Origin: Arcuatula senhousia | Taxonomy: Eukaryota > Mollusca > Bivalvia > Mytilida > Mytilidae | Assembly (NCBI GenBank): GCA_963971305.1 | Contig: OZ020308.1 | Coordinates: 36,113,275 to 36,177,274 of the forward strand | Reading direction: 5' to 3' | Length of the DNA: 64,000 nt | Shown: positions 36,685 through 47,025 of the stretch, piece by piece | Layout: every line of letters begins with the position of its first letter | Position numbering within the stretch: position 1 is the first letter of the stretch | Notes under the pieces: generated by a model | Database searches by the model: none | What the model saw: the letters and a program-made list of their open reading frames with translations, nothing else | What the model was told of the DNA's origin: nothing | Translations under genes and position numbers: made by a program

Positions 36685-37141
36685 AATGTGCCCAAAAAAT
36701 TTTCAGACCTACATGTAATGATCAATTTCAAATGTCAAAAAATAAGACAATTTAAGGCAAGATAAAAAAAAAATGGCATCTAATGGGACATTTAATGATA
36801 CCCCGCCACGATATAATATCAATAGTTTATAGAATTTTATTTATCAAAGTGGCATATCTCAAAAACTATTTTTCAGATCATGCTGGAAATTGAAGTTGAT
36901 CTGTATTTTATTGTACTAAACAGCTGTGCAAAATATTATTCAAATCCCTTGACGCGTTTTCAAGTTAGCAGTCGGAAACCTTCGGGAGACGGACGAACGG
37001 ACGAACGGATAGACGAGCAGCGAAAGAAACTGAGGGTATAACATAATACCTCGCCACTTCGTTGAGAATGTGCCCAAAAAAATTTCCAGACTTAATGATC
37101 AATCTCAAACGGCAAAGAAAAGACAATTTAAGGCAAGATAT
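36685..37141. repeat. 80-bp direct duplication flanking a Helentron-like fragment
   Basis: 36685-36765 and 37062-37141 are direct copies (AGAATGTGCCCAAAAAA ... GACAATTTAAGGCAAGATA) with about 85-90% identity. Between them is a reverse-orientation element piece: CCCGCCACGATATAATAT, AAGTGGCATATCTCAAAAAC, a GGACGAACGGACGAACGG tract and GGTATAACATAATACC. Confidence 0.65.
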
Positions 37142-37427
37142 ACCACATCAATTAAAGATTGCCTGACTTTGTACATGATACATTTAAACAAATTGGTGGG
37201 TCGAGTCCGGTTTTATGGCACCAATTTGGCAAATTGGAATCTTAGGGTCCACGCAGAAGTTACACAAAACACAGTACACGTACCAAAACGTTCGAAAGTA
37301 CAAGTTAATTTTCAAAATAATGATATTATGTATCATTAATTTCGTGTAAAATACGTTAAAACACCATTTCAAATAAAAAAACTACCAGTGGATGGAGAAT
37401 AATAACACCATTGATTAGTAATGTTGT

Positions 37428-37433
37428 TTTATT
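37428..37433 (-). promoter_or_regulatory. Candidate polyadenylation signal AATAAA (minus strand)
   Basis: TTTATT on the plus strand, 32 bases beyond the minus-strand stop at 37465. Confidence 0.5.
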
Positions 37434-37464
37434 TTCAATGTGAAAACAAATAATTAATGATTAA

Positions 37465-39306
37465 TCACATTACATTCATATTATAAACGTGCCACAACTT
37501 TCTATCCACCGTCTGCCGAGGCGCAGGAAATATTCCCCCTATTTTATCAAAATTTCTCAGTTTACCAAAGTGTTTGACATTACCTTTAACTTTTACTTTA
37601 ATTTGACCTATTTGTTGATTAAAATCTACCTGATCGTTTAACGAAATACTGCCATGTTTGTTATAGTTAATTGTTTCATCAAGCCCCATGTCATCGCCAT
37701 GACGGGGCGCCGGTGTGTTCCGCGCCGAAAGTTGGGCTTCTGTTCTTTGTCTTACGTTCATCATATGTTGTTCGATGCGTAATTTAAGAAAATTGTTTTC
37801 GTTGCTTTCTGCCGCTAAGATAGGCGTGCTCTTGGCTAATTGCAGCGGGACCTTTGTAAGCCGAGTGTCGGCTTTGTCCCGCGGAGAAGGCATATGGGGT
37901 TCGCTCAATTTCTGGTCACATTTTAAGTATACTCTTGCTTGAGATTCTTTTGATAAGCGCTTTTCGATATTAGACACTCTATACAAATCGTTTTGAATAA
38001 CGTTTTTGATTTGATTTTTTGTATCATTGTCAAAGTCAGAAAATATATCGTGTTTCCTTGGAATCAAAGGCACTTTGAGATTTTTGTTAATTTGCTCTTT
38101 CTCATTTTCACTTCTTTCTTTGTCGGTCTTTGACTTCGTTGTTTCAAGTGTATCCATATTATCCGAAAGATCGTTTGAATGAATTTCACTTGGTTCTGAT
38201 TTTGGTTTCGAAACTTCTAAATAAATAGAGTTTGCTGCCGACACAACATCGATTTCACTAAGTTCTGAAGGCTTACCATGGCCACCACTTCTTGCTGAAA
38301 CAGTCGTTTGCATTAAAGAATTGGTTTCTCCATGACATTTATTTTCGGTTTTCTTCTTGTTCCCTTTACTTTCATAATTTAACAAATGGCCAACAGATAT
38401 CCGAGGTATTGCAGATGTGTCAAAGCTATATTGTTCTTTATATGCGTTTCCATCGACTTGCAGTGAGTTCTCTGAATTGTCTTTTACCGAATTTCTTTTA
38501 TTCTTTATCACATTTTGCTTTGATTTTTCTTCGTGGACCTCGAATTTTTCATGAACCGTATTCATGCCACGACTCGGTGCAGATTTTATCTCAACGCGCA
38601 TGTTGTCGGTGAAGAAACCTTCGAAAACATCGCCAAAGTTTTTAAAGTGTAACGGTTTTGCAATCGGTTTTGCGCCACTCCCTTTCCTCAAAAACGGAAA
38701 CGCTTTTTTGGTCCCATCTTGAGTCTTAGGTGCATTTGATAAGGAACACTGGCTATATTCCGAACGTACAAGTGGGGCGTTGTTGCTCGGAGCGGAAACG
38801 GAAACAGATCGTTTATTTCGTGCCCACTGGTTATAATGGTCCTCCCGTACTCCGATTTTAACGTCAAGTTTGAATTTGTTTTTATTGTCATTTAAATTTT
38901 CAATGGCATCACTACATTGGTTGCTGATAATATCGCGCCTGGTAAAAGATTCTCTTCTTTTCAATGCACTTGATGACCTTTTCGAGTCCTCAAGAAGAAT
39001 TCCATCTTTAACTATTGTATTTGCTGAGGAAATTTTTCGGTTATACTTCAAAGAAGCGTCACTCTTTGACCTTTTAAGATCACCCTTCTTTTGAAAAGCC
39101 TTTTCTACTTGCTGTGCACTTTTACATATCCGAGGGCTCGAAGGACTTGTTGCGTTTTGGGGCAACATTTCCCGCCTTTGACAATTTTTCGTACTAGGAT
39201 TATTATTTTGCTTCAAACTTTTACCTCCAGTAAATGCTGCTCCTTTAATGTACAATTTTTTATTGTTATTTTCTCTAGAATCACTATCTCCATCATATAA
39301 ATCCAT
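37465..39306 (-). CDS. Unrecognised intronless 613-aa basic, disordered protein
   Basis: I do not recognise a family. It is a single open frame from ATG at 39306 to the stop at 37465. The N-terminus is acidic (MDLYDGDSDSRENNNKK), followed by a long Ser/Lys/Asn-rich region with kinase-site-like basic patches (KRSKSDASL at about residue 78, LKRRESFTRR at about 115). A central region includes FPFLRKGSGAKPIAKPLHF and FGDVFEGFFTDN, then a Glu/Lys-rich part. The compact C-terminus (KVKVKGNVKHFGKLRNFDKI..., ending near RKLWHVYN) is the likeliest folded segment. There is no signal peptide or membrane span. A short upstream ORF precedes the start (ATG at about 39321). It could be a cytoskeletal or signalling scaffold; that is a guess. 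Confidence 0.75.
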   Translation of the reverse strand: MDLYDGDSDSRENNNKKLYIKGAAFTGGKSLKQNNNPSTKNCQRREMLPQNATSPSSPRICKSAQQVEKAFQKKGDLKRSKSDASLKYNRKISSANTIVKDGILLEDSKRSSSALKRRESFTRRDIISNQCSDAIENLNDNKNKFKLDVKIGVREDHYNQWARNKRSVSVSAPSNNAPLVRSEYSQCSLSNAPKTQDGTKKAFPFLRKGSGAKPIAKPLHFKNFGDVFEGFFTDNMRVEIKSAPSRGMNTVHEKFEVHEEKSKQNVIKNKRNSVKDNSENSLQVDGNAYKEQYSFDTSAIPRISVGHLLNYESKGNKKKTENKCHGETNSLMQTTVSARSGGHGKPSELSEIDVVSAANSIYLEVSKPKSEPSEIHSNDLSDNMDTLETTKSKTDKERSENEKEQINKNLKVPLIPRKHDIFSDFDNDTKNQIKNVIQNDLYRVSNIEKRLSKESQARVYLKCDQKLSEPHMPSPRDKADTRLTKVPLQLAKSTPILAAESNENNFLKLRIEQHMMNVRQRTEAQLSARNTPAPRHGDDMGLDETINYNKHGSISLNDQVDFNQQIGQIKVKVKGNVKHFGKLRNFDKIGGIFPAPRQTVDRKLWHVYNMNVM

Positions 39307-41131
39307 TATTGTAGCAGAAACATGAAATCCGACAACTTGTGAATTACTCCATTTTCTTATCTTACATTTTACTACTAAATATTATTGCATAAAAAATGTA
39401 TTAAAAAACACACCCATATGTTCACAAGAACATACGACTTGAGTGATTATGTTCAGAGTCCATAGTTACAACTTTCGTCTGTGAGTGTGACAAATTATTA
39501 GTATTAATTATTAATGATTTTCACGGGTAGCTGACTCTTTGTCCCCAAAAATGTGGGAAATCGATAATGATTACTTATTTTAATTGGAGTTTAGTCCTTT
39601 TTATGCCTATTTTAGATTCTTTGTTGATAAAGAATGCTTTAGATCGGCGAACGTGTCTAAGAATGTTATTCATCACGCGAAAAATGCATGATTGTGATTC
39701 GATTTTACATTAAGACGAACGGTTTTGTTTAAAGATTTGTAGATTGAATACGTATACATGTAGGTTCAAATGTGAAATGATCAAACTGTGATAAACTTTG
39801 ATTTCCGCATGTTTAGCTATGTTTCACTTTCAATTTATTTAATACAATTCACGTTTAAAAATCTAAAATCGACCGTTTGTTTATGAAATTTTATATTGTA
39901 CATTTATATTGAGATACTTACTGGACATGTTATACATAGATTTTATCAAACCAACTCTTAAGCAGCAGGAATTCGGGTACAACAGGGACATGAAAAAAAC
40001 CCAACAACATGAAAACGTGATAAAATGAACATAAAATGATGATGGAAGTGGAATAATTTGAGACAAAAATAGGAGAAACGAGTTTTTGTTAGTTTGTTAC
40101 ATTTTAATTATGATAGTTATATGGTGTTCTATAAAAAAATAAGACTTTCAAACGAGTAATGTTTTAATGTCTACTACTATAAAAAAAAAATAGAAAAAGA
40201 TTTTTATTAGCACACAGAGGTCTTTTGTACATATTACGTGGTGTTAATGTACTTGACACAATATCAGCATAAAACAATAATTCAAAAACCTAATCTGGCA
40301 TTTACTGTCGACATCAACCCGAGGTAACTGTTCATTTATCCTGGCCCGGGAAACAGCATCTCAAGTTTGCAAGTGTTACCTTTGTAGCAATACCATTGAG
40401 CCTTCTCTTATCAAACTTTACAAAGGATTGTGGATCTCCTCATACACCGGAAATCCTTTTTTCTCCCCTTTCGAAGGACTAGCATTGGTTCTTAAGACCA
40501 TATAAGAGAGAGGTCATTGTTATGCATTGCTGTTGCAAAAAGTCTTGACCTTAAACATTTTTTTTCCTCGGAGCAAAACATTTTCTGCCCCTTTTGTTAT
40601 TTTGTTTTTATTTGAAGAATATTAACTATACAAGCTTACCGGCGTAGATCTTGGAAACGATTAACATGTGCTGTATATAAGGAAAACTGGCTAGACATGT
40701 TATTTCTTAAAATTAAACTTGACCATGTTGGCAGCAATGTTAAATACCGACTTCAACAGCAATTTACAAAACCAAACTCAAAAGTTTAATTGTTACAAAG
40801 CCAAACTGGGAATTAACGTTACAAAGCAGAACCTTGTAGCGAATATAACTAAACATTCGGCCTCAATTTGCAAATCGAAGAAAAACATAAAATTTGATCG
40901 ACCATAATATGTATACTGTAAAACTGATGCATAAAGTATTTGAAAATTCTGTAAACAATTAATTTAACTCGAAAATTTCCAAACGAACTCCTGTTAATAA
41001 CAATTTACATTCTTCTTACTTTTGGCCTAGACGAGTCTGTTAAGTCTCTCGTCTTATACCACGTTAAAACTACTTTTTTTGGTCTTTCTCTGTTATTTTA
41101 TTTCTTATTTAAAGGCTACTTATGATAATGT
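39307..41131. other. Spacer between the 613-aa gene and TRIM, no gene seen
   Basis: Contains an inverted copy of the TTCATCATCATTTCATGTTC-type repeat at about 39930-40060 (GATAAAATGAACATAAAATG, ATGATGG). About 40310-40520 is less AT-rich but has no recognised domain. The open frame at 40719-40907 (62 codons, Asn/Lys-rich) is not convincing. Confidence 0.35.
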
Positions 41132-41137
41132 TTTATT
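41132..41137 (-). promoter_or_regulatory. Candidate polyadenylation signal AATAAA (minus strand)
   Basis: TTTATT on the plus strand, 114 bases beyond the TRIM stop on the minus strand. Confidence 0.45.
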
Positions 41138-41250
41138 TGAAACGAATAAATAAAGATTATAATGTATATAGACAGTAACACATTCAATGTATATTTGGGA
41201 AAATAAGAATTCAAAAACGAACATAAACATTCCTTATATAAGAATGTTTC

Positions 41251-43815
41251 TCACTCAGATATTCTGGAATCCGTATCATTGAGCTGCTCCCGCCAATCCT
41301 GTTGCATTTTAAACAGCTTGACGGTATTCTTTTCCACCGGAATCAGTGTAACGGCATGTTGGGTAACGAGCATTGTTTCTCCATTCGAACTCAGACAAAC
41401 TTTGTGGGGCGAGGAAAGATTTTGTTTTACTATGTCTCCTAGAACTTCACCAGCGGTTGACATTGCTAGAATGTTATGCGATCTGCTCCCGGCTATATAT
41501 AACCGTGTGCCATGAACTGCTAAGCCACGCGGCGCCTTGAGTCCGTTGTGCTTTGCTTCCCACCGTTTTTCTCCGCGGACGGTCACAGCTATTACGGATT
41601 TTTTGTAACGGTCGGTTATGTACAGTGTCTCGCCTATTTTATCGAAAGCAACGTACTCCGGGAAAAAGAACAACTGATGTCCATATTGGTCTGCGTTGAT
41701 TATTTTAATTTCTCGGCCATCCCGGGTCATCAATTTAACACTCGGTGGCGCCGTGTAACACGATATGGCAATCGTTCCTTGGGATGAGCTTATTCCCCAG
41801 CATTTAGCGCCCGTTTGAAAACCGGATGTTATGCATATCTCAGGATCACGAACATAAAGCAATACGACACGTTTTTCCTTCGGTATTGTCACAGCAAGTT
41901 CCGAGGGTCCGATTTCTGTTATATCGTAAGGTCTGGCTGACAAAATCTTTGACGATATGAACCTCTGCATATCATCGTACAACTTGAGCTTTCGATGGAC
42001 CTGATCTACAAGGACAATTTTTCCATCAGAGAGGAATGTTGCGCCGGTAATACAGCAATTATCACGATCATCTGGGGTCCTAGCCTTAAACGTCGCATCA
42101 GGTAAAGCTCGTTTCAGATTTATTTTGCGAACCGCCGGCAATTTACCCGGTGTTATCGGGGTGTAATTTACCCTCGCGGATAAATCACCGCTGATTTTAG
42201 TTTTTCCACTTAGACGGTAGGCGGATGGTTGAGGTGAGTAGTGTCCGCTTTCAGATGACGTTTCATGCGTCTGTTCATCCTCGGAGATTCGGGATGATGG
42301 GATAGGTAGCAACTGAGAGGAATAAAGTTTTGCCTTTTTCAGAGATCCTCGAGCCGGAGTGGAAAAGAATTGGCCTTTAGACGAATGACCTTGATTTTTG
42401 TAATTATAATTCAGAGACGATCTCCTTTTCGACATTGCCGAATTCTTCCCAGTAGATTTTGTAGTGTTGATGATATCTTTCGGAGTACGCCGAGAAGCCT
42501 TCGATGCCTTACTAGCCGTATTTTTTCGGTCAGTTGATGGTGCATTTCGAGAGGTTCCGGCTTCACTTTCTTCTTCGTCGTCGTCCTCATCCTGTGTGAT
42601 AAAAATAGTATCAGAACGAACGTGATACGAGGGTGGTATATTGACAGGCTGGTATGTGATGGAAAAATGGCCAACCTCCTCGCCCAGCTGCACTAGAACA
42701 TCATTGATTGATTGATCCTCTCTAAACTCGAGCTGAACGGTAGTGAGAGTTTTGCAGAGATCTCTAACTTCCTTCTCGTGTTTTCTGGTTGCAGCTTTAA
42801 TTTTCGCCATGCAAGATAATACATCTGTATCTGTGCCGTGTTTCAATGAATTTTTCAGAAGTGCATTTGCGTTTCTTGTTACGCTAATAATTTCCTTGCA
42901 ACGATTCTTTTCTTTTTCGTATCTCTCTGCTTCTTCGACTTCTTTTTGTTTCAATTCAGAAATCATCTTCTTTTCTTGCATATCAAGTAATGCATCTACA
43001 CGATTGCGTATTCCTTTTATTTGGTTCTTGATACGATCCGCTGCCTCTTGTATATCTTGTAATCCTTGCTTACGATTTTCCATGACGCGAACTGACCATT
43101 CGGTAATCTTTCCAAGATTGTCTAAAATGTACTTTCCACCCTCTTTAAGTGACGCGGCTGCCTCGTTCACAAACTGAATGCTTTTACAGTCCCGATGAGA
43201 ATCAGTCACACAAGTAGTGCACAACACTTCTCCGTGATCAGCGCAATAATAGTCCAGAAATTTTCCGCCATGTTTATAACATTGCAGTTTCAGTTGCGTC
43301 GTCTTAACGGGTGATTGTTTAACTTCGTCGATACCAATAGTCACGTGGTCTTTGGAATATTTCATGCTGTTGTGGATATTTGTACAGGAATCGCACATAG
43401 CCTCTCCACATTGATTACACCAGATCGTAGCTGGTGTCTTTTTGTCCATCTTTTTGCAAGGGTCACATTGGCGTTCACCGGACCTCAATTGTATGGCGTC
43501 GATCAGACCAAAAATGAAATTGTTTACCGGTAAATCATCTGCCCAAGTATGCACGGGACTGGTCGTGTTTGCATCAACCCTTGCTTGGCAGACGGGACAT
43601 TTAAAAGACGTAACAAACTTTGAATCTTTGTTGTTTTCGACGATATATTCTGAAATACAATGATGGCAGAAGGAATGCAAGCAAGGTAGCATCCTTGGAT
43701 CGGTAAACTCTTCCGTACATATTGGACACGTCAGGAACTCCTCTGTTATGTCCCCGAGGCTGACCATACTTTCCCGCGTACTTCCGACATAGGTGGCACT
43801 CGCGGTATCGGACAT
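41251..43815 (-). CDS. TRIM-family E3 ubiquitin ligase (RING, two B-boxes, coiled coil, C-terminal beta-propeller)
   Basis: 854 aa in one coding exon. The C3HC4 RING uses Cys30, Cys33, Cys45, His47, Cys50, Cys53, Cys73 and Cys76 (LTCPICTEEF, LPCLHSFCHHC, FKCPVC). B-box 1 is about 117-157 (CDPC...CNQCGEAMCDSC...H). B-box 2 is about 179-210 (CYKHGG...YYCADHGEVLCTTC), where the last ligand seems to be Cys210 rather than His. A coiled coil spans about 215-370. A disordered linker at about 400-575 includes an acidic DEDDDEEESE run. The last 270 residues have NHL-like blades (FLSDGKIVLVD, FDKIGETLYITDRYKKSV, PRGLAVHGTRLYIAGS). The architecture fits the large bivalve TRIM/NHL expansions often linked to immunity; substrate unknown. 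A minus-strand acceptor (ctttttccag) ends at 43840, 24 bases before the ATG, indicating a 5' UTR intron. Confidence 0.92.
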   Translation of the reverse strand: MSDTASATYVGSTRESMVSLGDITEEFLTCPICTEEFTDPRMLPCLHSFCHHCISEYIVENNKDSKFVTSFKCPVCQARVDANTTSPVHTWADDLPVNNFIFGLIDAIQLRSGERQCDPCKKMDKKTPATIWCNQCGEAMCDSCTNIHNSMKYSKDHVTIGIDEVKQSPVKTTQLKLQCYKHGGKFLDYYCADHGEVLCTTCVTDSHRDCKSIQFVNEAAASLKEGGKYILDNLGKITEWSVRVMENRKQGLQDIQEAADRIKNQIKGIRNRVDALLDMQEKKMISELKQKEVEEAERYEKEKNRCKEIISVTRNANALLKNSLKHGTDTDVLSCMAKIKAATRKHEKEVRDLCKTLTTVQLEFREDQSINDVLVQLGEEVGHFSITYQPVNIPPSYHVRSDTIFITQDEDDDEEESEAGTSRNAPSTDRKNTASKASKASRRTPKDIINTTKSTGKNSAMSKRRSSLNYNYKNQGHSSKGQFFSTPARGSLKKAKLYSSQLLPIPSSRISEDEQTHETSSESGHYSPQPSAYRLSGKTKISGDLSARVNYTPITPGKLPAVRKINLKRALPDATFKARTPDDRDNCCITGATFLSDGKIVLVDQVHRKLKLYDDMQRFISSKILSARPYDITEIGPSELAVTIPKEKRVVLLYVRDPEICITSGFQTGAKCWGISSSQGTIAISCYTAPPSVKLMTRDGREIKIINADQYGHQLFFFPEYVAFDKIGETLYITDRYKKSVIAVTVRGEKRWEAKHNGLKAPRGLAVHGTRLYIAGSRSHNILAMSTAGEVLGDIVKQNLSSPHKVCLSSNGETMLVTQHAVTLIPVEKNTVKLFKMQQDWREQLNDTDSRISE

Positions 43816-43884
43816 TTTGGTAAATCTTAATTCTTTATACTGGAAAAAGAAAAAAAAAGATTTTGAATGAAGTTAGAAACCCAA

Positions 43885-44095
43885 GCATCTGAGTTCACTA
43901 TCGTTTTGACTTGGGTTTACGTGGCTAAATGCGGTTTAGTTGTCACGTTTGTGTTATTTTGTGTTTGTTGTGTTGTTTGTTTCGTTGTGATGATTTTGTT
44001 GCCTACCGCTAGTGTCTTTGTCTTTTCGGTATACACTTGCATTTGATAACCTTTTTGCTACACCTTTGCTTCTTTCCAAGGCAACACGCCGGAAT
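43885..44095 (+). mobile_element. Retroelement 3' UTR remnant in TRIM 5' UTR intron
   Basis: It matches 58331-58520 (GAGTTCACTATCGTTTTGAC, AATGCGGTTTAGTTGT, TTGTGATGATTTTGTTGCC, CTACACCTTTGCTTCTTTCC). That segment follows the reverse-transcriptase stop at 58339, so this is the 3' tail of the same retroelement family. Confidence 0.55.
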
Positions 44096-44469
44096 CTAGT
44101 TTTGGGGAATTATAATATTTTGATACAATTGACTTCAAACACAAATATAATCTTAAAGTTTTAACCTTTTGAATGATGCTAGTACTAGTAATCGAAGGAG
44201 GATAATTTCAAGCTGTCATTTTTAAAATTATCATGTAATCAGTAAATTTTGCACAAAGGATCATATCATGTCAAATAACTACAGAAAGTCCTATTTAAAG
44301 CAAGAAATAATCAAACAGGAATATGACAAGAACAAACATATACTTTTGAAAAAGGCTTTTAATTGGCCTTCTAGAACAAGCAATGTTAAATTGAATTATC
44401 GTCTACAGACTGTGTATCAACTCATTTTTGGTATTATTAAGTACTAAATCTAAAATTTTGTAAACTTAC

Positions 44470-44643
44470 CAGTTTTGAAGTGAAATTGCTAACTTTAGTT
44501 AGATTTTCATTTCTCTCTTTTTCTTCATTTTTTAACTTCGTTTTGTATTTCAAATCTCTACGGTGATTGAATACTGAGGCACAGGACGAGGGTTGAAAAG
44601 TTAAAAGTACCCCAAGAAAAGAATGCAAAAAAATTATATTCAT
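44470..44643 (-). other. Candidate 5' exon with signal-peptide-like ORF, upstream of TRIM
   Basis: On the minus strand, ATG at 44643 opens 58 codons starting MNIIFLHSFLGVLLTFQPSS, a textbook hydrophobic leader with a plausible cleavage after SSCA. It ends in a good donor (CTG|gtaagt, intron starts 44469) in phase 0. If joined to the TRIM acceptor at 43840 the frame stays open for eight codons into the TRIM ATG. A RING protein should be cytosolic, so this may be a non-coding leader exon, the first exon of another secreted protein, or chance. Confidence 0.3.
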
Positions 44644-45502
44644 CAAAAACCCAATTTGTCTTCTAGTAAGAGAATTACCTTGTATCTACAATTATAGTTT
44701 TATTTATGCAATTGGATTATCATTTCAAAATAAAAAATAAAAAAAATCACACAAAAAAAATAAGTTCACTTATCTTCTCCTTTTGGATACCTCTATATTA
44801 CATTTCAACGTGAATATGATATGAGTAAATATCTTTTAAAAAACAAAAGATGTGAAATTAAAGTGAATGAGTTGAAGTAGTAAAATTACAAAGCGGAACA
44901 ACTATTTTCTAAAGCTGATTTTAATAATAAAAATACACTCCTAAATGTAATTGACTAATTTAGAGGACTATTTCTTAATTACTTAATAAATTCTCATTTT
45001 GACTATTGGTACTTGTTATAACCTATTATGCACGATTGGTATATCAGACAAAATATAAATGTATTCACCCCTAGTAAGGTGAGTTTACGTAAAAATGGTT
45101 TTGGTAAAAAATTTCTGTTTCGATACTATGATTTAAAACAACAAAAATAGAAAACCGATACATAACATAATCAAAAACTTTATTGTCTTCTAACTGTTTT
45201 CTTTACCAGCCTAATTAAAGCCTTACCGAAACCAACAGTATGTAAATCTTGCAGTGTAAATTTTGTTAATGATCTCTCTTGAACTCTTTCAGATGCATGA
45301 GCGTTATTGAGGTGCATTATTATAGTAGAATAAATAGGACCATAGTTAAATAGAAAGTCTTGCCTTAAGGCCTCATTTGTGGTCTGGCGGCCTACGGGGT
45401 ACGACAGAGCAATCCTCAGTCCACAGCGTCTGTGAATCTAGAAGTGGGGTATGGATGGAGTCATTTATTCTTTATATTGCTTTTTCTTTTTTTCTCTATT
45501 CT

Positions 45503-45643
45503 CAGGGGCGGATCCAGGGTTTGAGTTTAGAGGGAGCGTAATAGGATAAATTTGCAAGAAAAAGCCAAAATTACCATTACAAATTTAAAAATATTGGAGG
45601 TTAAGGAGGGGGCGAACCGTTTGTCCTCTTGAATCCGCCAGTG
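45503..45643. mobile_element. MITE with CAGGGGCGGATCC ends (hAT-like)
   Basis: CAGGGGCGGATCCAGG at 45503-45518 and GAATCCGCCAGTG at 45631-45643 are imperfect terminal inverted repeats resembling hAT-type ends. No 8-bp target duplication could be seen, so the class is uncertain. Confidence 0.5.
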
Positions 45644-45835
45644 AGACTTTAAAATTTTGTCATAATTCCCATTATTCAAGAAATGATTAGGTTTTTATTC
45701 TTTATTCTTCTTTTTTTTTGTGGGGCTTCTTTTTTGGTGTGGGACGGGGGATAATTCTTTATCTAAATTACCTTGTAAAGCCCATCCGCATCCTTCTAGG
45801 CCTGCCCACTTGGTTAATTTAGATTAAGTACGTTT

Positions 45836-46089
45836 TCCCCCGCTGCAACGCGGAGGGGGGACTTAAATTTCCGATATCAATCTGTGTGACTGTCCGTCCG
45901 TCACACTTGTGTTTTGCAACATATTTCTCAGCTTCTACTATTCGTTCGGTTTCGATATTTGGTATGCAGCTTCAGGAAGGAATCTTATGTTGTGGGATGC
46001 GTTTCCAGGTATCTCGCTATTTACTTCCTGTTTTACGAGTGGACTTGATTTTTTTGCACTCGACAGAGGACCCAGGAATTCCGTTCTTG
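45836..46089 (+). mobile_element. Short Helentron-like element, CCCCCGCTGCAACGC family
   Basis: Head hairpin CCCCCGCTGCAACGCGGAGG then a G run, a short GTCCGTCCGTC tract, one 38-bp module at 45927-45964, and a CTTG end at 46086-46089 followed by TT. There is a single core unit. Confidence 0.55.
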
Positions 46090-46234
46090 TTAAGTTACAA
46101 AACTAACAGGTTATTGTGCGTATGTCACAATTGCAAAAGAAAGAAAACTTTTAATAGATACCTAAATTGCCCGTCCATACCCATCACTCCTTTTTCCAAT
46201 GGCAGTCAAAACTCTCCTCCCCGATTGGGGGAAT

Positions 46235-46370
46235 GGCCATGTGTCCCCATTTCCTCCGCTTCATCATCATTTCATGTTCATTTTATCACCCTTCCATGTT
46301 CATCTCCCGGATAAAGCCGAAATCGTGCTGCTTGGGAGTAAAGCTATAACTAGTTTTAAAACTTATTAGA
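46235..46370 (+). repeat. Dispersed TTCATCATCATTTCATGTTC repeat
   Basis: TGTGTCCCCATTTCCTCCGC, TTCATCATCATTTCATGTTC, then CCGGATAAAGCCGAAATCGTG and CTTGGGAGTAAAGC. The same order occurs at 15700-15815. Inverted, partial copies are near 39930-40060, 51395-51480 and 52150-52260. Confidence 0.55.
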
Positions 46371-46989
46371 TCCCTAAGCTACAATCACCTTACATATAAT
46401 ACCAGGCCTACCAACTTTGAAATGTTGATATCGGGTTTTTAAGTATTTTTCTGATCTTTCCTTCTAAGTTAATTATAAAATTAAGACAAAAAAGAAAACC
46501 CGCGAAAATCGGGAAAGGTATAACATTGTACCTGTTGGGCTCTTGAAAGATTAGAGAAATTTTATTAATGCAGGTATCAGATACAATGATAAATGAAAGA
46601 ACTCGGATAGGGCCTTCTAAATACCGTGTTTTTAAGTTTACATAGAAAAAAATGATAATAGAAATTTTATTTCACCTCAAGTGCTTCTACGATAAACAAA
46701 ATATTTCCTGTGATTTACAACATGTTTGAAATAAAAAGAAAAGTACTTCGAAGTACTTTTATGTCACAAAGCGGAAAGATCATTTGTCGTTTAACATCTT
46801 AAACGATATTTTTACTTTACATTTACAAGAAATACATCAAACTGCGTAACTCTTCTTGTTTTTTAAAATGCAGTTTGTGTCGTCTGCTTGCGGTTTTGAA
46901 CATCGGAATGCCTACCGTTCGTGACCACTTGCGGTTTATCACTGTTTTTGATACGAGTGTTTTTACTTCCTTATAATCACTAACTAGTT

Positions 46990-47025
46990 ATGGGACGACA
47001 CAAGCGATTCGTTGATAATTTTTGG
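46990..47025 (+). CDS. PSTPIP2-like exon 1 (start exon)
   Basis: A 12-codon exon, ATG to TTT TGG, followed by the donor gtaag at 47026. Its peptide matches the short basic FxxxFW-type N-terminus of PSTPIP proteins, and phase 0 fits exon 2 at 52591. It is too short for open-frame searches and was found by looking for the missing N-terminus. Confidence 0.78.

Larger units (their letters stand above)
44644..46989. other. Divergent intergenic region between TRIM and PSTPIP2-like gene
   Basis: AT-rich. It should hold the promoters of both divergent genes, but no core element can be assigned. It contains the MITE at 45503-45643, the element at 45836-46089 and the repeat at 46235-46370. Confidence 0.4.

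Noticed and set aside
45886..46349. Three overlapping plus-strand frames up to 142 codons
   Set aside because: They run through a Helentron-like head, its module and a dispersed repeat; no domain or splice context.
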